Positions 33,221-41,671 of a DNA stretch of 52,745 nucleotides are shown here, one piece after another. Numbering within the stretch: position 1 is the first letter of the stretch; the number at the start of each line of letters is the position of its first letter. A program made the translations under genes and the position numbers. The DNA lies in NCBI GenBank assembly GCA_012727535.1, contig JAAYGU010000080.1, forward strand, positions 1 to 52,745. Direction: 5' to 3'. The stretch is from Bacillota bacterium. GTDB taxonomy: Bacteria; Bacillota; UBA4882; UBA10575. The notes under the pieces were generated by a model that was not told the DNA's origin, searched no databases, and saw nothing but the letters and a program-made list of their open reading frames with translations.

Positions 33221-35323
33221 TTAGAGGTGAGTCTTGCGGTTAGCCAATTCCATTTTTTTGGCATCGTTAAACCGGTCCACCGTCGATAAATAACCGGTGA
33301 TCCGCCGGACTCTCCGGATCTCCGTTGAACCACAGGAAGGACAATCTTCCGCAAAGATTCCCTGGTCGCCACAGACGCGGCACTCGTCAATCGGGAAATT
33401 AATCCCGGCATACCCCATATCGGCCTCGGCCATCTGCCGAATGATCCGCTCACAAGCTTCAAGGTTATCAATCGGGGGTGCGGAAAACTCGACATAACTA
33501 ATGTGTCCAGCATTAGTCAACCGGTGATAGGGCGCTTCGAGGTTGATCTTGTCGAAACAACTGATCTCCTGATGAACAGGGACGTGAAAACTATTGGTGT
33601 AATATTCGCGATCGGTTACCCCTAGGATACTACCGAAGATTTTACGATCAAGAGCAACAAACCGTCCAGAAAGGCCTTCCGCTGGCGTGGCCAGCAACGT
33701 GTAGTTCAGATCATACTCCTCGGCTAGCTCATCGACACGTTGCCGCATATGGCTGATAATCTCCAATCCCAACTGTTGCGCACCCGGATCTTCTCCGTGG
33801 TTAACCCCAGTAAGCGCCGTTAGGGTTTCCGCTAAACCAATAAAGCCAATCGAAAGCGTCCCATGTTTGATCACCGGACCGATCGGATCTTCCGGTTTGA
33901 GACGCTCGGAATCAAGGTAAAGGTTTTGTCCCATTAGGAAAGGCATATCCTTCACTTTTAACTTACTTTGGATCCGATAGCGGTGGTATAACTGACGACC
34001 AGCCAAGACTAGGATCCGATCCAATTCACGATAGAAGGTTTCCAAGTTGCCATGGGCTTTGATCCCCAATCGAGGTAGGTTAATTGTCGTAAACGACAGG
34101 TTGCCCCGACCGGTGGTAACCTCCGCTCCGTGCCGGTTAGCAATCACCCGTGTCCGACAACCCATATAACCCACTTCCGCTCCATAAGGCGCATTAAAGG
34201 AGGAATCCATAAAGGAAAAAGTGGGGTTCAGCCGACGGGCGGTCACCCGCATCGCTAATTGGAAAAGATCATAATTAGGATCGCCGGGATCAAGGTTGAT
34301 CCCTTTCTTGACACGGAAAATAATGTTCGGGAAGATCGGCGTCTCCCCATTCCCCAGTCCCCGTTCGTGGGCTAACAAAAGGGAACGGGTGATCAGTCTT
34401 CCTTCCGGAGAGGTATCGGTCCCTAGATTAATACTGCTAAAAGGTACTTGCGCCCCCGCGCGGCTGTGCATAGAGTTTAAATTATAAATCAAAGCCTCCA
34501 TCGCCTGGTAGACATCATCTTCCGAACAGCCCTCGGCGAAAGGGGCCATATCCCGATCGAAGAAGGGGAAGGATTGCCCGCCGTGCATGTCATTCTGGGA
34601 GCTCTGGAGGATAATTGCAGCTAAGGCCGCAGCCGATGAGATCCGTTTCGGTGGCCGGATATAACCATGACCGGTATTGAAGCCCTCCGTTAATAACTTT
34701 CCTAACGGGATCTGGACACAAGTTAAAGTCTTACCGTAAAATTCCAGGTCGTGAATATGTATATCGCCCTCGATATGCGCCTGCGCATACTCCTCAGGAA
34801 TTAAACGGTTCAGGTAATATTTTTTACTGGCCGCTGATGCGATCTGTAACATCTTCGCGGACGGTGAGTTACTGACATTTGCATTTTCACGACTGGTTTC
34901 CACCAGAATCTCTTCCACTACATCCATCAGTTCTGACCGCGCCTCACGCAGGCGGGTCCGGCGGTCACGGTACAGGATATAGGCCTTGGCTGTTTTGGCA
35001 TGCCCGGTTTCAATCAATACTTTCTCGACCGCATCCTGGACCTCTTCCACGCTTGGAATACCCGCCGCTTTAGTCTTCGTAATATATTTCACCACAACCT
35101 GAGCTAACTCTTCGGCCAGTTGCCGGTCTTCACCACCGACCGCCTGGGCGGCTTTAAAAATAGCATCGGCAATCTTTTTGATGTCGAATTCGGCAATTCT
35201 GCCGTCCCGCTTCTGAATGGAGCGAAATACTCTGACCGATGAGGCAGACGGTTGGTTACGAAAAGCAAGTAACTGACCTTTTTTTACCTCTAACTTGTTC
35301 AAATCTTCCTGGACTTTCGCCAT
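33221..35323 (-). CDS. nrdD: anaerobic ribonucleoside-triphosphate reductase
   Basis: A 700-residue class III enzyme that makes dNTPs without oxygen. An N-terminal ATP-cone (about 35-125, KRDGRIAEFDIKKIADAI) is followed by the catalytic barrel (SFPFFDRDMAPF, GHGYIRPPK). The C-terminal zinc site is CRVCGDQGIFAEDCPSCG, and the glycyl-radical loop is RRITGYLSTVDRFNDAKK. The activase NrdG is not in the window. ATG 35323 has GGGGGA upstream. It overlaps nrdR by 68 bp. Confidence 0.96.
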   Translation of the reverse strand: MAKVQEDLNKLEVKKGQLLAFRNQPSASSVRVFRSIQKRDGRIAEFDIKKIADAIFKAAQAVGGEDRQLAEELAQVVVKYITKTKAAGIPSVEEVQDAVEKVLIETGHAKTAKAYILYRDRRTRLREARSELMDVVEEILVETSRENANVSNSPSAKMLQIASAASKKYYLNRLIPEEYAQAHIEGDIHIHDLEFYGKTLTCVQIPLGKLLTEGFNTGHGYIRPPKRISSAAALAAIILQSSQNDMHGGQSFPFFDRDMAPFAEGCSEDDVYQAMEALIYNLNSMHSRAGAQVPFSSINLGTDTSPEGRLITRSLLLAHERGLGNGETPIFPNIIFRVKKGINLDPGDPNYDLFQLAMRVTARRLNPTFSFMDSSFNAPYGAEVGYMGCRTRVIANRHGAEVTTGRGNLSFTTINLPRLGIKAHGNLETFYRELDRILVLAGRQLYHRYRIQSKLKVKDMPFLMGQNLYLDSERLKPEDPIGPVIKHGTLSIGFIGLAETLTALTGVNHGEDPGAQQLGLEIISHMRQRVDELAEEYDLNYTLLATPAEGLSGRFVALDRKIFGSILGVTDREYYTNSFHVPVHQEISCFDKINLEAPYHRLTNAGHISYVEFSAPPIDNLEACERIIRQMAEADMGYAGINFPIDECRVCGDQGIFAEDCPSCGSTEIRRVRRITGYLSTVDRFNDAKKMELANRKTHL

Positions 35324-35804
35324 TGATCGATCCCCCACTATTTCTCATTTTTTTCGTCCCAAGGAGAGTCTCGAGTTCGCGCATAAAAATATCAAGATCT
35401 TTAAATTGCCGATAAACTGAAGCAAAACGCACATAGGCCACTTCATCGGTCTCCTTGAGTTTTTCCATGATTAACTCGCCAACCACCGAACTAGGAATTT
35501 CGTTCTCGTTCCGTTTCCGGATCTCTTGCTCTACTATATTGGCGATCATTTCAACAGTTTCGAAAGATAACGGTCTTTTTTCGCAGGCTTTGCGCAGTCC
35601 ATTCACAATTTTCTCCCGGTTAAACGGCTCTCGGCGCCCATCTTTCTTAATGATGATTAAAGGCTCCTCTTCAATCCGTTCAAAGGTCGTAAATCTTCTT
35701 TCGCAAGCCAAACATTCACGCCGGCGGCGTATAGCCAACCCTTCTCCGGAAGAACGTGAATCAACCACTTTGCTTTCCGGATGATTGCAAAACGGACAGC
35801 GCAC
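35256..35804 (-). CDS. nrdR: transcriptional repressor NrdR
   Basis: A 182-residue zinc-ribbon and ATP-cone repressor of ribonucleotide reductases. The zinc ribbon is CPFCNH...CLACERRF. The ATP-cone spans about 48-140 (IIIKKDGRREPFNREKIVNGL). It senses ATP and dATP. Most NrdR proteins are about 150-160 residues. This one has an extra tail of about 30 residues that runs into nrdD in another frame. The start is GTG 35804 with GGGGGAG. It is co-transcribed with its target nrdD. Confidence 0.94.
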   Translation of the reverse strand: MRCPFCNHPESKVVDSRSSGEGLAIRRRRECLACERRFTTFERIEEEPLIIIKKDGRREPFNREKIVNGLRKACEKRPLSFETVEMIANIVEQEIRKRNENEIPSSVVGELIMEKLKETDEVAYVRFASVYRQFKDLDIFMRELETLLGTKKMRNSGGSINGESPGRFEQVRGKKRSVTCFS

Positions 35805-35842
35805 TTTTTCTCCCCCTTGCTGCTCCGACTTATTACTCCACC

Positions 35843-35893
35843 CTATATTTAGTAGCCTTTATCAATTATAACCACAAGATATTGATTTGTCGA
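35843..35893 (-). promoter_or_regulatory. nrdR-nrdD promoter with two NrdR boxes
   Basis: TCGACA (35888-35893) and TATAAT (35865-35870) are 17 bp apart on the minus strand. Two matches to the NrdR-box core (CWATATWTWG), CTATATTTAG (35843-35852) and CAAGATATTG (35875-35884), are 32 bp apart, about three helical turns. The second lies between -35 and -10 and the first near the start site, as expected for repression. Confidence 0.75.
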
Positions 35894-36040
35894 ACCTCTT
35901 CTTCCGCCAAAAAACTGGTTTTTGTCCATTTTTCACCTTTCTCCGTCAATAAGGAGCACAAGTTTCCTTTTTCCGCACTTTATTCTAATCTGAAGATCTT
36001 TATTGTTCTCTCTTCGCTCGGCCCAAACTGTCCGCCAACC

Positions 36041-37264
36041 TCAACAACTGCTGCCAGCCACATAACCGGTGGAAAAAGCAATCTGTAGATTATAGCCCCC
36101 GGTGTAAGCATTGGCATCGATCACTTCCCCAGCAAAAAACAAGCCCTGCACCAGTTTTGATTCCATCGTTGAGGGCTTAATCTCTTTAACCGAAACCCCG
36201 CCGGCGGTGACAATCGCCTCGCTGAGCGGTCGCAGGTCTGTAATCTCCAGCGCCAAACCCTTCAGGAGGGTAACCAGGCCTCCCCTTTCTTCTTTTGTAA
36301 TGTGGCTCACCTGTTTCTCCGGCGGAATCGCTGAGAGACGGACCACAATAGGAATGAGTTTCCGGGGAAGCAGATCGTCCAGGGCATTGGCAAAAATCTT
36401 CTTCGCATATTTCTGAAAATCCCTTTGGAGCCGCGCATCCAACTGTTCAGGGGTTAGCGCCGGCTTTAAATCAATGAGCAGCCGGTAGGGAGTGGCCGGG
36501 CGTAGATGAGTACTGGCGGAGAGAATAATCGGTCCGGAGACGCCAAAATGCGTAAAGAGCATCTCCCCAAAAGCACTGTAAACTCTCCGCCCCTCGTGGG
36601 AGAAGAGCTTAATCGCTACGTTCTTTAGGGTCAGCCCTTGCAGTTCGTGGATCCAGTCTTCCCGGACTTCTAACGGCACCAGGGCCGGTTGCAATGGGGT
36701 AATTGTATGCCCATGCTCGGCGGCCAGACGATAACCGTCCCCGGTCGAACCAGTCAACGGATAGGAGCATCCTCCGGTGGCGATGATCACTTTCGCAGCG
36801 GGCAAAATATCCCCGTTTTTCAACTTAACCCCGGAGACCGCCCCCGCATCGACTAAAACTTTGGTGACCTCCCCCTGGATCACCCGCACGCGATTTTCAT
36901 TCAAGTATTTTTCCAGGGCCCGCACGACATCCATAGAACGGTCGGAGGCGGGAAAGACTCTGCCCCCCCGTTCGACTTTGGTTTTGAGCCCCAGCCGCTG
37001 GAGCAAGGCGAGCAGATCCTGATTCGAGAATTGGGTAAAAGCGCTGTATAAAAACTTGCCATTCACCGGAATATTGGCAATTAAACCGTCCAGATCTGTA
37101 ATATTGGTCACGTTACAGCGGCCCTTTCCGGTAATGAGCAGTTTTTTACCCAGGCGCTCGTTTTTTTCCACTAAAGTAACAGCCCGTCCCCGACGCCCAG
37201 CGCTACCGGCCGCCATCATCCCGGCAGGGCCGCCCCCAATAACGATCACTTGTTCTCCGGCCAA
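36041..37264 (-). CDS. NAD(P)/FAD-dependent oxidoreductase (HI0933/BaiN family)
   Basis: A 407-residue flavoprotein. The N-terminal dinucleotide fold is VIVIGGGPAGMMAAGSAGRRG. LITGKGRCNVTN follows, then ATGGCSYPLTGSTGDGYRLA and the C-terminal FFAGEVIDANAYTGGYNLQIAFSTG, all family hallmarks. A relative (BaiN) acts on bile-acid intermediates, but most members are of unknown substrate. The start is TTG 37264 with a weak SD. The upstream gap to mtaD (37265-37784, 520 bp) holds the candidate ncRNA described separately. Confidence 0.9.
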   Translation of the reverse strand: MAGEQVIVIGGGPAGMMAAGSAGRRGRAVTLVEKNERLGKKLLITGKGRCNVTNITDLDGLIANIPVNGKFLYSAFTQFSNQDLLALLQRLGLKTKVERGGRVFPASDRSMDVVRALEKYLNENRVRVIQGEVTKVLVDAGAVSGVKLKNGDILPAAKVIIATGGCSYPLTGSTGDGYRLAAEHGHTITPLQPALVPLEVREDWIHELQGLTLKNVAIKLFSHEGRRVYSAFGEMLFTHFGVSGPIILSASTHLRPATPYRLLIDLKPALTPEQLDARLQRDFQKYAKKIFANALDDLLPRKLIPIVVRLSAIPPEKQVSHITKEERGGLVTLLKGLALEITDLRPLSEAIVTAGGVSVKEIKPSTMESKLVQGLFFAGEVIDANAYTGGYNLQIAFSTGYVAGSSC

Positions 37265-37461
37265 CCAACCTCAACTCCTTCTCCATAATTTCACAGGGTC
37301 TGTTTAAAATAAACGCTAATTGCGTGGTGGCTTTGTGCGAACTTACGCCCGGATCTAGACCGCAATTCAGGCTAAGGGCTAGTGGCAGGATAAAAGCAAG
37401 GGCAATAGATCTAAACAAAGTAAGCATCTTCAGCTTACCGCTTTCCTTAAGATATTATGGC

Positions 37462-37641
37462 AAAAAAAAGGGCCACCCGATGGTGGCTAAAGAATTACAA
37501 CCTTAATTGGTTTACCCGAGAAACACCTACCCCGACTGCCGGCGTGGTCAGAGGCAGGGCGAACATCACGCCTCAGCCCGGCGCCTGGCGTCGTCGTGAC
37601 GCTCTGCAAACCCGATGTGGCCTTATCCACACGGAGTTTGT
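37462..37641 (-). ncRNA. candidate independent 180-nt structured RNA
   Basis: Between mtaD and the BaiN-like gene, a promoter-like pair and a terminator on the minus strand bracket a GC-rich segment with no credible coding frame. Internal stems include TGTGG / CCACA, GCGTC / GACGC, GGCGTG / CACGCC and GGTTT / AAACC. The terminator is GCCACC / GGTGGC (37472-37487) with eight T residues. The length resembles 6S RNA, but I could not match the conserved 6S, SRP or tmRNA parts. The RNA class is unknown. Confidence 0.5.
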
Positions 37642-37647
37642 ATCTAA

Positions 37648-37676
37648 ATCATAGCAGATTGCCGGAGTTCCTGCAA
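37648..37676 (-). promoter_or_regulatory. promoter of the candidate ncRNA
   Basis: TTGCAG (37671-37676) and TATGAT (37648-37653) are 17 bp apart on the minus strand. They lie about 110 bp after the mtaD stop. Confidence 0.55.
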
Positions 37677-37784
37677 TGGACAGGAAGAACTATTATTTAG
37701 GCTGGAAAGCCTATTAATTGCTGTTTTTGTCGATTTACAGCCTTTTTCGCCATCTTTCTCCTGGTTTGCCATAATATACTCCGA

Positions 37785-39083
37785 TTAACGCTTTAATAGG
37801 TCAGCGGCGGTCCTAGCGGCGGCCTTGATGACCTCACTCTCATCCCATTTGGTGATCTTTCCGGCCTGGACCAACCATTCTCCGTTCACCATCACATCCG
37901 TGACATCACTGCCCCGGGCCGCGTAGACCAGGAGTGAGACCGGGTTTAAACAAGGGGTCAGATGGCTTTGGTTCAGGTCAATCATAATTAGATCGGCTTT
38001 TTTTTCCGGTTCCAAACTGCCTATTTGCTCGGCAAGCCCTAAAGCGTGTGCCCCGTTGATCGTCCCCATCTTCAAGGCGGTTTCGGCCGAAAGGACCGTC
38101 GGATCCTGGTTTGCTACTTTATGCAGAAGGGAGGCCAACCGCATCTCGGCAAACAAATCTAGCCGGTTGTTACTGGCCGCCCCGTCGGTGCCCAAACTTA
38201 CCAGTAAACCTTCCTGTAGCATCTTAGCGACTGGGGCAATGCCACTGGCCAGTTTGAGGTTGCTGGCTGGGTTGTGGGCCACCGCCACTTTTTGCCGGGA
38301 CAAGAACGAGATCTCACCCTCGTCCAACCAAACCCCATGGGCGAGCAGCACCGGACGGGAAAAAACTCCGTGCTCCGCCAGATAAGCAACCGGTCTTTTG
38401 CTATATTCTTTGCTGATCTCTTCCAATTCATTCCGCGTCTCTGCCACATGGATATGGAGCGGTAGTTGATAATGCCGACTGGCGGCCACCACCTGCCGGA
38501 GGAACTCGGGTGGTACAGTATAAGGGGCATGCGGGCCGAGCATGGTGGTAATTCTGCCTTCTGCTTTGCCTTTCCACTTCTTGCCTGTTTCGATCGCTTC
38601 CTCAAGCTTCTTTTCTGCTTCAGGTCCCGCGCCCAACAGACCCCGGGCTAACACAGCCCGGATCCCGGACTCCTCCACCGCTCTGGCGACTTCATCCATG
38701 AAGAAATACATGTCGGCAAAAGTCGTAATCCCGGAACGCAGCATTTCACAGATGGCCAGTCTTGTTCCGGCATAGACATCCTCCGGGGTTAACTTCTCCT
38801 CCAAGGGCCAGATCTTCTCTTTTAACCAGGAATCGAGAGCCAAATCATCCGCTAAGCTACGAAATAAGACCATGGCGGCATGAGTATGCGTATTAATCAG
38901 GCCGGGCATTACCAACTTATCCTGGGCTTCGATTACTTCCGCCCCCGGTTCAATCATCGCCTCCTGCCACTGACCTACCTCCGCAATCTTATCGTCAACG
39001 ATCTTCAGATAAGCATCATGGATTGGCGCCTGGCCTTCAGCCATGCTGATTAGCCACTGGCAATGAATAAGTATCGTTCCCAT
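37785..39083 (-). CDS. mtaD: 5'-methylthioadenosine/S-adenosylhomocysteine deaminase
   Basis: A 432-residue amidohydrolase that deaminates the adenine ring of MTA and SAH. The metal site is seen as GLINTHTHAAM, LPLHIHVAET, HGVW and LGTDGAASNN, in the usual order. ATG 39083 has AAAGGAG upstream. It follows ahcY by 20 bp, so deaminase and nucleoside hydrolase are made together. A cytosine/guanine deaminase is the main alternative, but context and motif spacing favour MtaD. Confidence 0.92.
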   Translation of the reverse strand: MGTILIHCQWLISMAEGQAPIHDAYLKIVDDKIAEVGQWQEAMIEPGAEVIEAQDKLVMPGLINTHTHAAMVLFRSLADDLALDSWLKEKIWPLEEKLTPEDVYAGTRLAICEMLRSGITTFADMYFFMDEVARAVEESGIRAVLARGLLGAGPEAEKKLEEAIETGKKWKGKAEGRITTMLGPHAPYTVPPEFLRQVVAASRHYQLPLHIHVAETRNELEEISKEYSKRPVAYLAEHGVFSRPVLLAHGVWLDEGEISFLSRQKVAVAHNPASNLKLASGIAPVAKMLQEGLLVSLGTDGAASNNRLDLFAEMRLASLLHKVANQDPTVLSAETALKMGTINGAHALGLAEQIGSLEPEKKADLIMIDLNQSHLTPCLNPVSLLVYAARGSDVTDVMVNGEWLVQAGKITKWDESEVIKAAARTAADLLKR

Positions 39084-39103
39084 TGGAATATCTCCTTTCC
39101 ATC

Positions 39104-40345
39104 TTAAAAGCTATTAAGATACTTCTCCTGACTTGCGGTCAAAGTATCAATCCGCACGCCAAAAGCCTCCAGCGCCAGTCGGGCAACTAGCTGGTCGGTT
39201 TCCGACGGAACCGGATACAAGCCGGGGGTAAGTTTTCCCGCTTGTTCCTCCAGATAAAGTAGGGATAAAATCTGCAAAGCAAAAGAAAGATCCATAATCT
39301 CCACCGGATGACCGTCGCCAGCCGCCAGGTTAACGAGGCGGCCCTCGGCTAACAGATACAAGCGACGGCCGTCGTCGAACCGGAACTCGGTGATATTCTT
39401 TCTAGCCTCTCTTTTTTCTACGGCCAACTTCGTTAGGGCCACTTTATCAATCTCAACATCAAAATGTCCGGCATTGGCCAAAATCGCCCCGTCTTTCATC
39501 GCCCGGAAATGTTCTTCCCGCCACACTCCCGTGCATCCGGTAACGGAGATAAAGAAATCACCGATCCGGGCTGCTTCCACGGCAGGCATCACCGCATAAC
39601 CATCCATCAATGCTTCGAGGGCTTTGATCGGATCTACTTCGCAGACCACCACACGCGCCCCCAGTCCCTTAGCCCGGGCAGCCACTCCTTTCCCACACCA
39701 ACCATAGCCGGCAACAACTACGGTCTTCCCGGCAATGACCAGATTAGTGGTGCGCATAATTCCATCCCAGGAAGATTGGCCGGTGCCGTAACGATTATCA
39801 AAAAGATGTTTGCAGAAGGCATCATTGACAGCAATCATCGGAAAGGCCAATACACCCTGACCGGCCATGGCCCGTAAACGTTGAACGCCGGTCGTCGTTT
39901 CTTCGCACCCACCTTTCACCTCCGGTAGTAACCCCCGTTCACTGGTATGAAGAAGGTTGACCAGATCCCCGCCATCATCAATGACATAATCTGGTTTAAT
40001 TTGTAAGGTAGCGGTCAGATGGGCAACATACTCGGCATTGCTCGCATTATGCCAGGCAAAAACCGGAATCCCCTCCTTAACTAACGCAGCAGCGACATCA
40101 TCTTGGGTTGATAAGGGGTTACTACCGGTCACCGCCAGCTGTGCTCCTAATTCCCTTAAAGTAAGGGCCAAGTAAGCAGTTTTTGCTTCTAAATGAACGG
40201 AAACAGCCACCCGCCTTCCCTGCAGTGGTTGCTCCGCACTATATTTCTCCCGAATCCGGTTAAGGATGGGCATATGTTTACTCACCCAGTCGATTTTTTT
40301 GCTCCCGGCAGCCGCTAAGTTTAGATCGCGAATTTGGTACACCAT
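39104..40345 (-). CDS. ahcY: adenosylhomocysteinase, short form
   Basis: A 413-residue NAD-dependent hydrolase that splits SAH to homocysteine and adenosine. Motifs are VSVHLEAKTAYLALTL, GGDLVNLLH, GCEETTTGVQRL, and the NAD fold VVVAGYGWCGKGVAARAKGLGA (seen as GYGWCGKG). FDVEID and LAAGDGHPVEIMD complete the site. It lacks the C-terminal tail that contacts NAD in classic enzymes and ends at EKYLNSF. This short form occurs in archaea and Thermotoga, where some members prefer S-inosylhomocysteine. Co-transcription with mtaD fits such use. Confidence 0.94.
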   Translation of the reverse strand: MVYQIRDLNLAAAGSKKIDWVSKHMPILNRIREKYSAEQPLQGRRVAVSVHLEAKTAYLALTLRELGAQLAVTGSNPLSTQDDVAAALVKEGIPVFAWHNASNAEYVAHLTATLQIKPDYVIDDGGDLVNLLHTSERGLLPEVKGGCEETTTGVQRLRAMAGQGVLAFPMIAVNDAFCKHLFDNRYGTGQSSWDGIMRTTNLVIAGKTVVVAGYGWCGKGVAARAKGLGARVVVCEVDPIKALEALMDGYAVMPAVEAARIGDFFISVTGCTGVWREEHFRAMKDGAILANAGHFDVEIDKVALTKLAVEKREARKNITEFRFDDGRRLYLLAEGRLVNLAAGDGHPVEIMDLSFALQILSLLYLEEQAGKLTPGLYPVPSETDQLVARLALEAFGVRIDTLTASQEKYLNSF

Positions 40346-40364
40346 AGCTGGGTCGCTCCTTTCT

Positions 40365-40547
40365 TCAGTTTGCTGTTGCTTTCGGAGTTAAGGGTTCAGA
40401 TTTACCACAATTACAATATATTAATCGCTCCCCAAATCGTTCAATCTTATTCTCCGGTTTCAAATAAAAGTTCAGGTTGTTGAGCAAAGAGGCCGTTATT
40501 TGCCCTTTGAATTTAAATAGATCCTGAAGGAGACGGGCTAATTCCTC
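40365..40547 (-). CDS. unrecognised 60-codon frame before ahcY, no start codon
   Basis: An open frame of 60 codons between a promoter and ahcY. It ends 19 bp before ahcY, with the ahcY SD just after its stop. Its later part reads NKIERFGERLIYCNCGKSEP, which looks protein-like and includes a CxC. The frame opens directly after a TAG and has no ATG or GTG; only a TTG without an SD occurs inside. AGGAGG at 40544-40549 lies at the mRNA 5' end in a hairpin. It may be a gene remnant or chance. Confidence 0.25.
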   Translation of the reverse strand, partial: EELARLLQDLFKFKGQITASLLNNLNFYLKPENKIERFGERLIYCNCGKSEPLTPKATAN

Positions 40548-40558
40548 CTAGATCAATA

Positions 40559-40587
40559 ATTATAATATAAAAAACTACGTATTGAAA
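40559..40587 (-). promoter_or_regulatory. promoter of ahcY-mtaD
   Basis: TTTCAA (40582-40587) and TATAAT (40559-40564) are 17 bp apart on the minus strand. The transcript would begin near 40552 with a 12-pair imperfect hairpin (about 40520-40554) that contains AGGAGG. Confidence 0.6.
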
Positions 40588-40686
40588 GAAATTTGGAAAA
40601 TTAACCAGAAGGCAAAAACCTTCTTAACTTTTTGGATGAAATATACGAATAAAAGAATAGTAGGCCGATCCCGTCCTGCTAGTTTG

Positions 40687-40702
40687 TGAAGTTACCACTT
40701 CA
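40687..40702 (+). promoter_or_regulatory. palindrome upstream of the XRE regulator
   Basis: TGAAGT-TACC-ACTTCA is a perfect inverted repeat 96 bp before the XRE gene. It could be the operator of that regulator. The rest of 40588-40797 is AT-rich and shows nothing else I recognise. Confidence 0.5.
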
Positions 40703-40797
40703 AATATTTAAATTTCACAGCCTATCATCGGACCAGCCGAATCAGCAATGCAGTGGAAGAAATATTTATGCGGGTAGCAGGTAATAAATGAATAACG

Positions 40798-41139
40798 GTG
40801 GTGAGTGAAGTGTCTTTTGGGGCTAAACTTCGAGCTTTACGAGAGGAACAGGGATTATACCAAAAAGATTTAGCTCTCAAATTAGATTTAACCCAGAAAA
40901 CAATCAGCAACTATGAGAATAATGAACGCTTCCCTGATCAAAAAACGTTGAGCCGGATCGCTGATTTTTTCAATGTTTCTGTCGATTTTCTCCTGGACCG
41001 CACCGATATCCGTAATCCATTCGAAATCGTCGCCGCGCATCGCACCGACGACCCAATGACCGATCTACCGGAAAAGGCCAGGGACTCGGTGTTGGCTTTT
41101 ATTAAGCTTGTTAAGGAGGAGCTGGGAATCGAAGAATAA
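40798..41139 (+). CDS. XRE family transcriptional regulator
   Basis: A 113-residue DNA-binding protein with an N-terminal helix-turn-helix (about 8-65): GAKLRALREEQGLYQKDLA, LTQKTISNYENNERFPD. Its C-terminal tail is helical. The GTG at 40798 or another at 40810 could start it; the latter has GGTGG at eight bases. It is followed by an ImmA/IrrE-like gene 58 bp later, a pairing seen in repressor/anti-repressor modules of mobile elements and stress regulons. Confidence 0.88.
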   Translation: MVSEVSFGAKLRALREEQGLYQKDLALKLDLTQKTISNYENNERFPDQKTLSRIADFFNVSVDFLLDRTDIRNPFEIVAAHRTDDPMTDLPEKARDSVLAFIKLVKEELGIEE

Positions 41140-41197
41140 ACTGACATCCTCTTGAACGTACCTTGGCCTGAGATATCCAAAAAATGGGGGATCAACA

Positions 41198-41671
41198 ATG
41201 GCTGAGAAGCTAATGGCAATCATGAAGGAGCATAGCATCACTTTAAAATTCTGGGACTTTCATCCTCCGATCGAAGCCGTCTACTACTGTTATCCCGGAA
41301 AAAATCCGGTAATTGGGATCGACTATAAAATCAAAAACGAAAAAAAGCACTTCCGTTGCGTACTGGCAGAAGAACTCGGTCATTTTTTTACCACCGACCA
41401 CGGAAGCATCGTCTCCCACTATCATGTGCGCGATCGGATTGGTTTCTGTCGCCAGGAATACAAAGCGATGGAGTGGGCGGTAAATTTTCTGCTCCCTGAT
41501 CCGGATTTTGAACGGGCTGTGCTCAGTATGCCCCCGTGGGAACTGGAGGAGTACTTCCAAGTAGACAGCGACTTTATCGCCTTCAAATTGAAACTGAAAA
41601 AGGATCAATTATTACAAGTTATGCCCGGGTTTTTTCCCATTCTTCCCGGCGAATCAATCCCCGCTCGGTAA
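41198..41671 (+). CDS. ImmA/IrrE family protein with variant metal motif
   Basis: A 157-residue protein. The site normally HExxH reads EELGH in RCVLAEELGHFFTT, so the first His is replaced by Glu. This form recurs in some ImmA relatives. Further down are EYKAMEWAVNFLLPD and ELEEYFQV, typical of the family. ImmA proteins cut XRE repressors. ATG 41198 has GGGGGAT upstream. Its last 53 bp overlap the end of mtnA on the other strand. Confidence 0.82.
   Translation: MAEKLMAIMKEHSITLKFWDFHPPIEAVYYCYPGKNPVIGIDYKIKNEKKHFRCVLAEELGHFFTTDHGSIVSHYHVRDRIGFCRQEYKAMEWAVNFLLPDPDFERAVLSMPPWELEEYFQVDSDFIAFKLKLKKDQLLQVMPGFFPILPGESIPAR

Noticed and set aside
37462-37641. 6S RNA, SRP RNA or tmRNA identity for the candidate ncRNA
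   Set aside because: Length fits 6S, but I could not find its conserved loops, nor the SRP GGAA loop or a tmRNA tRNA-like end. It is left as class unknown.
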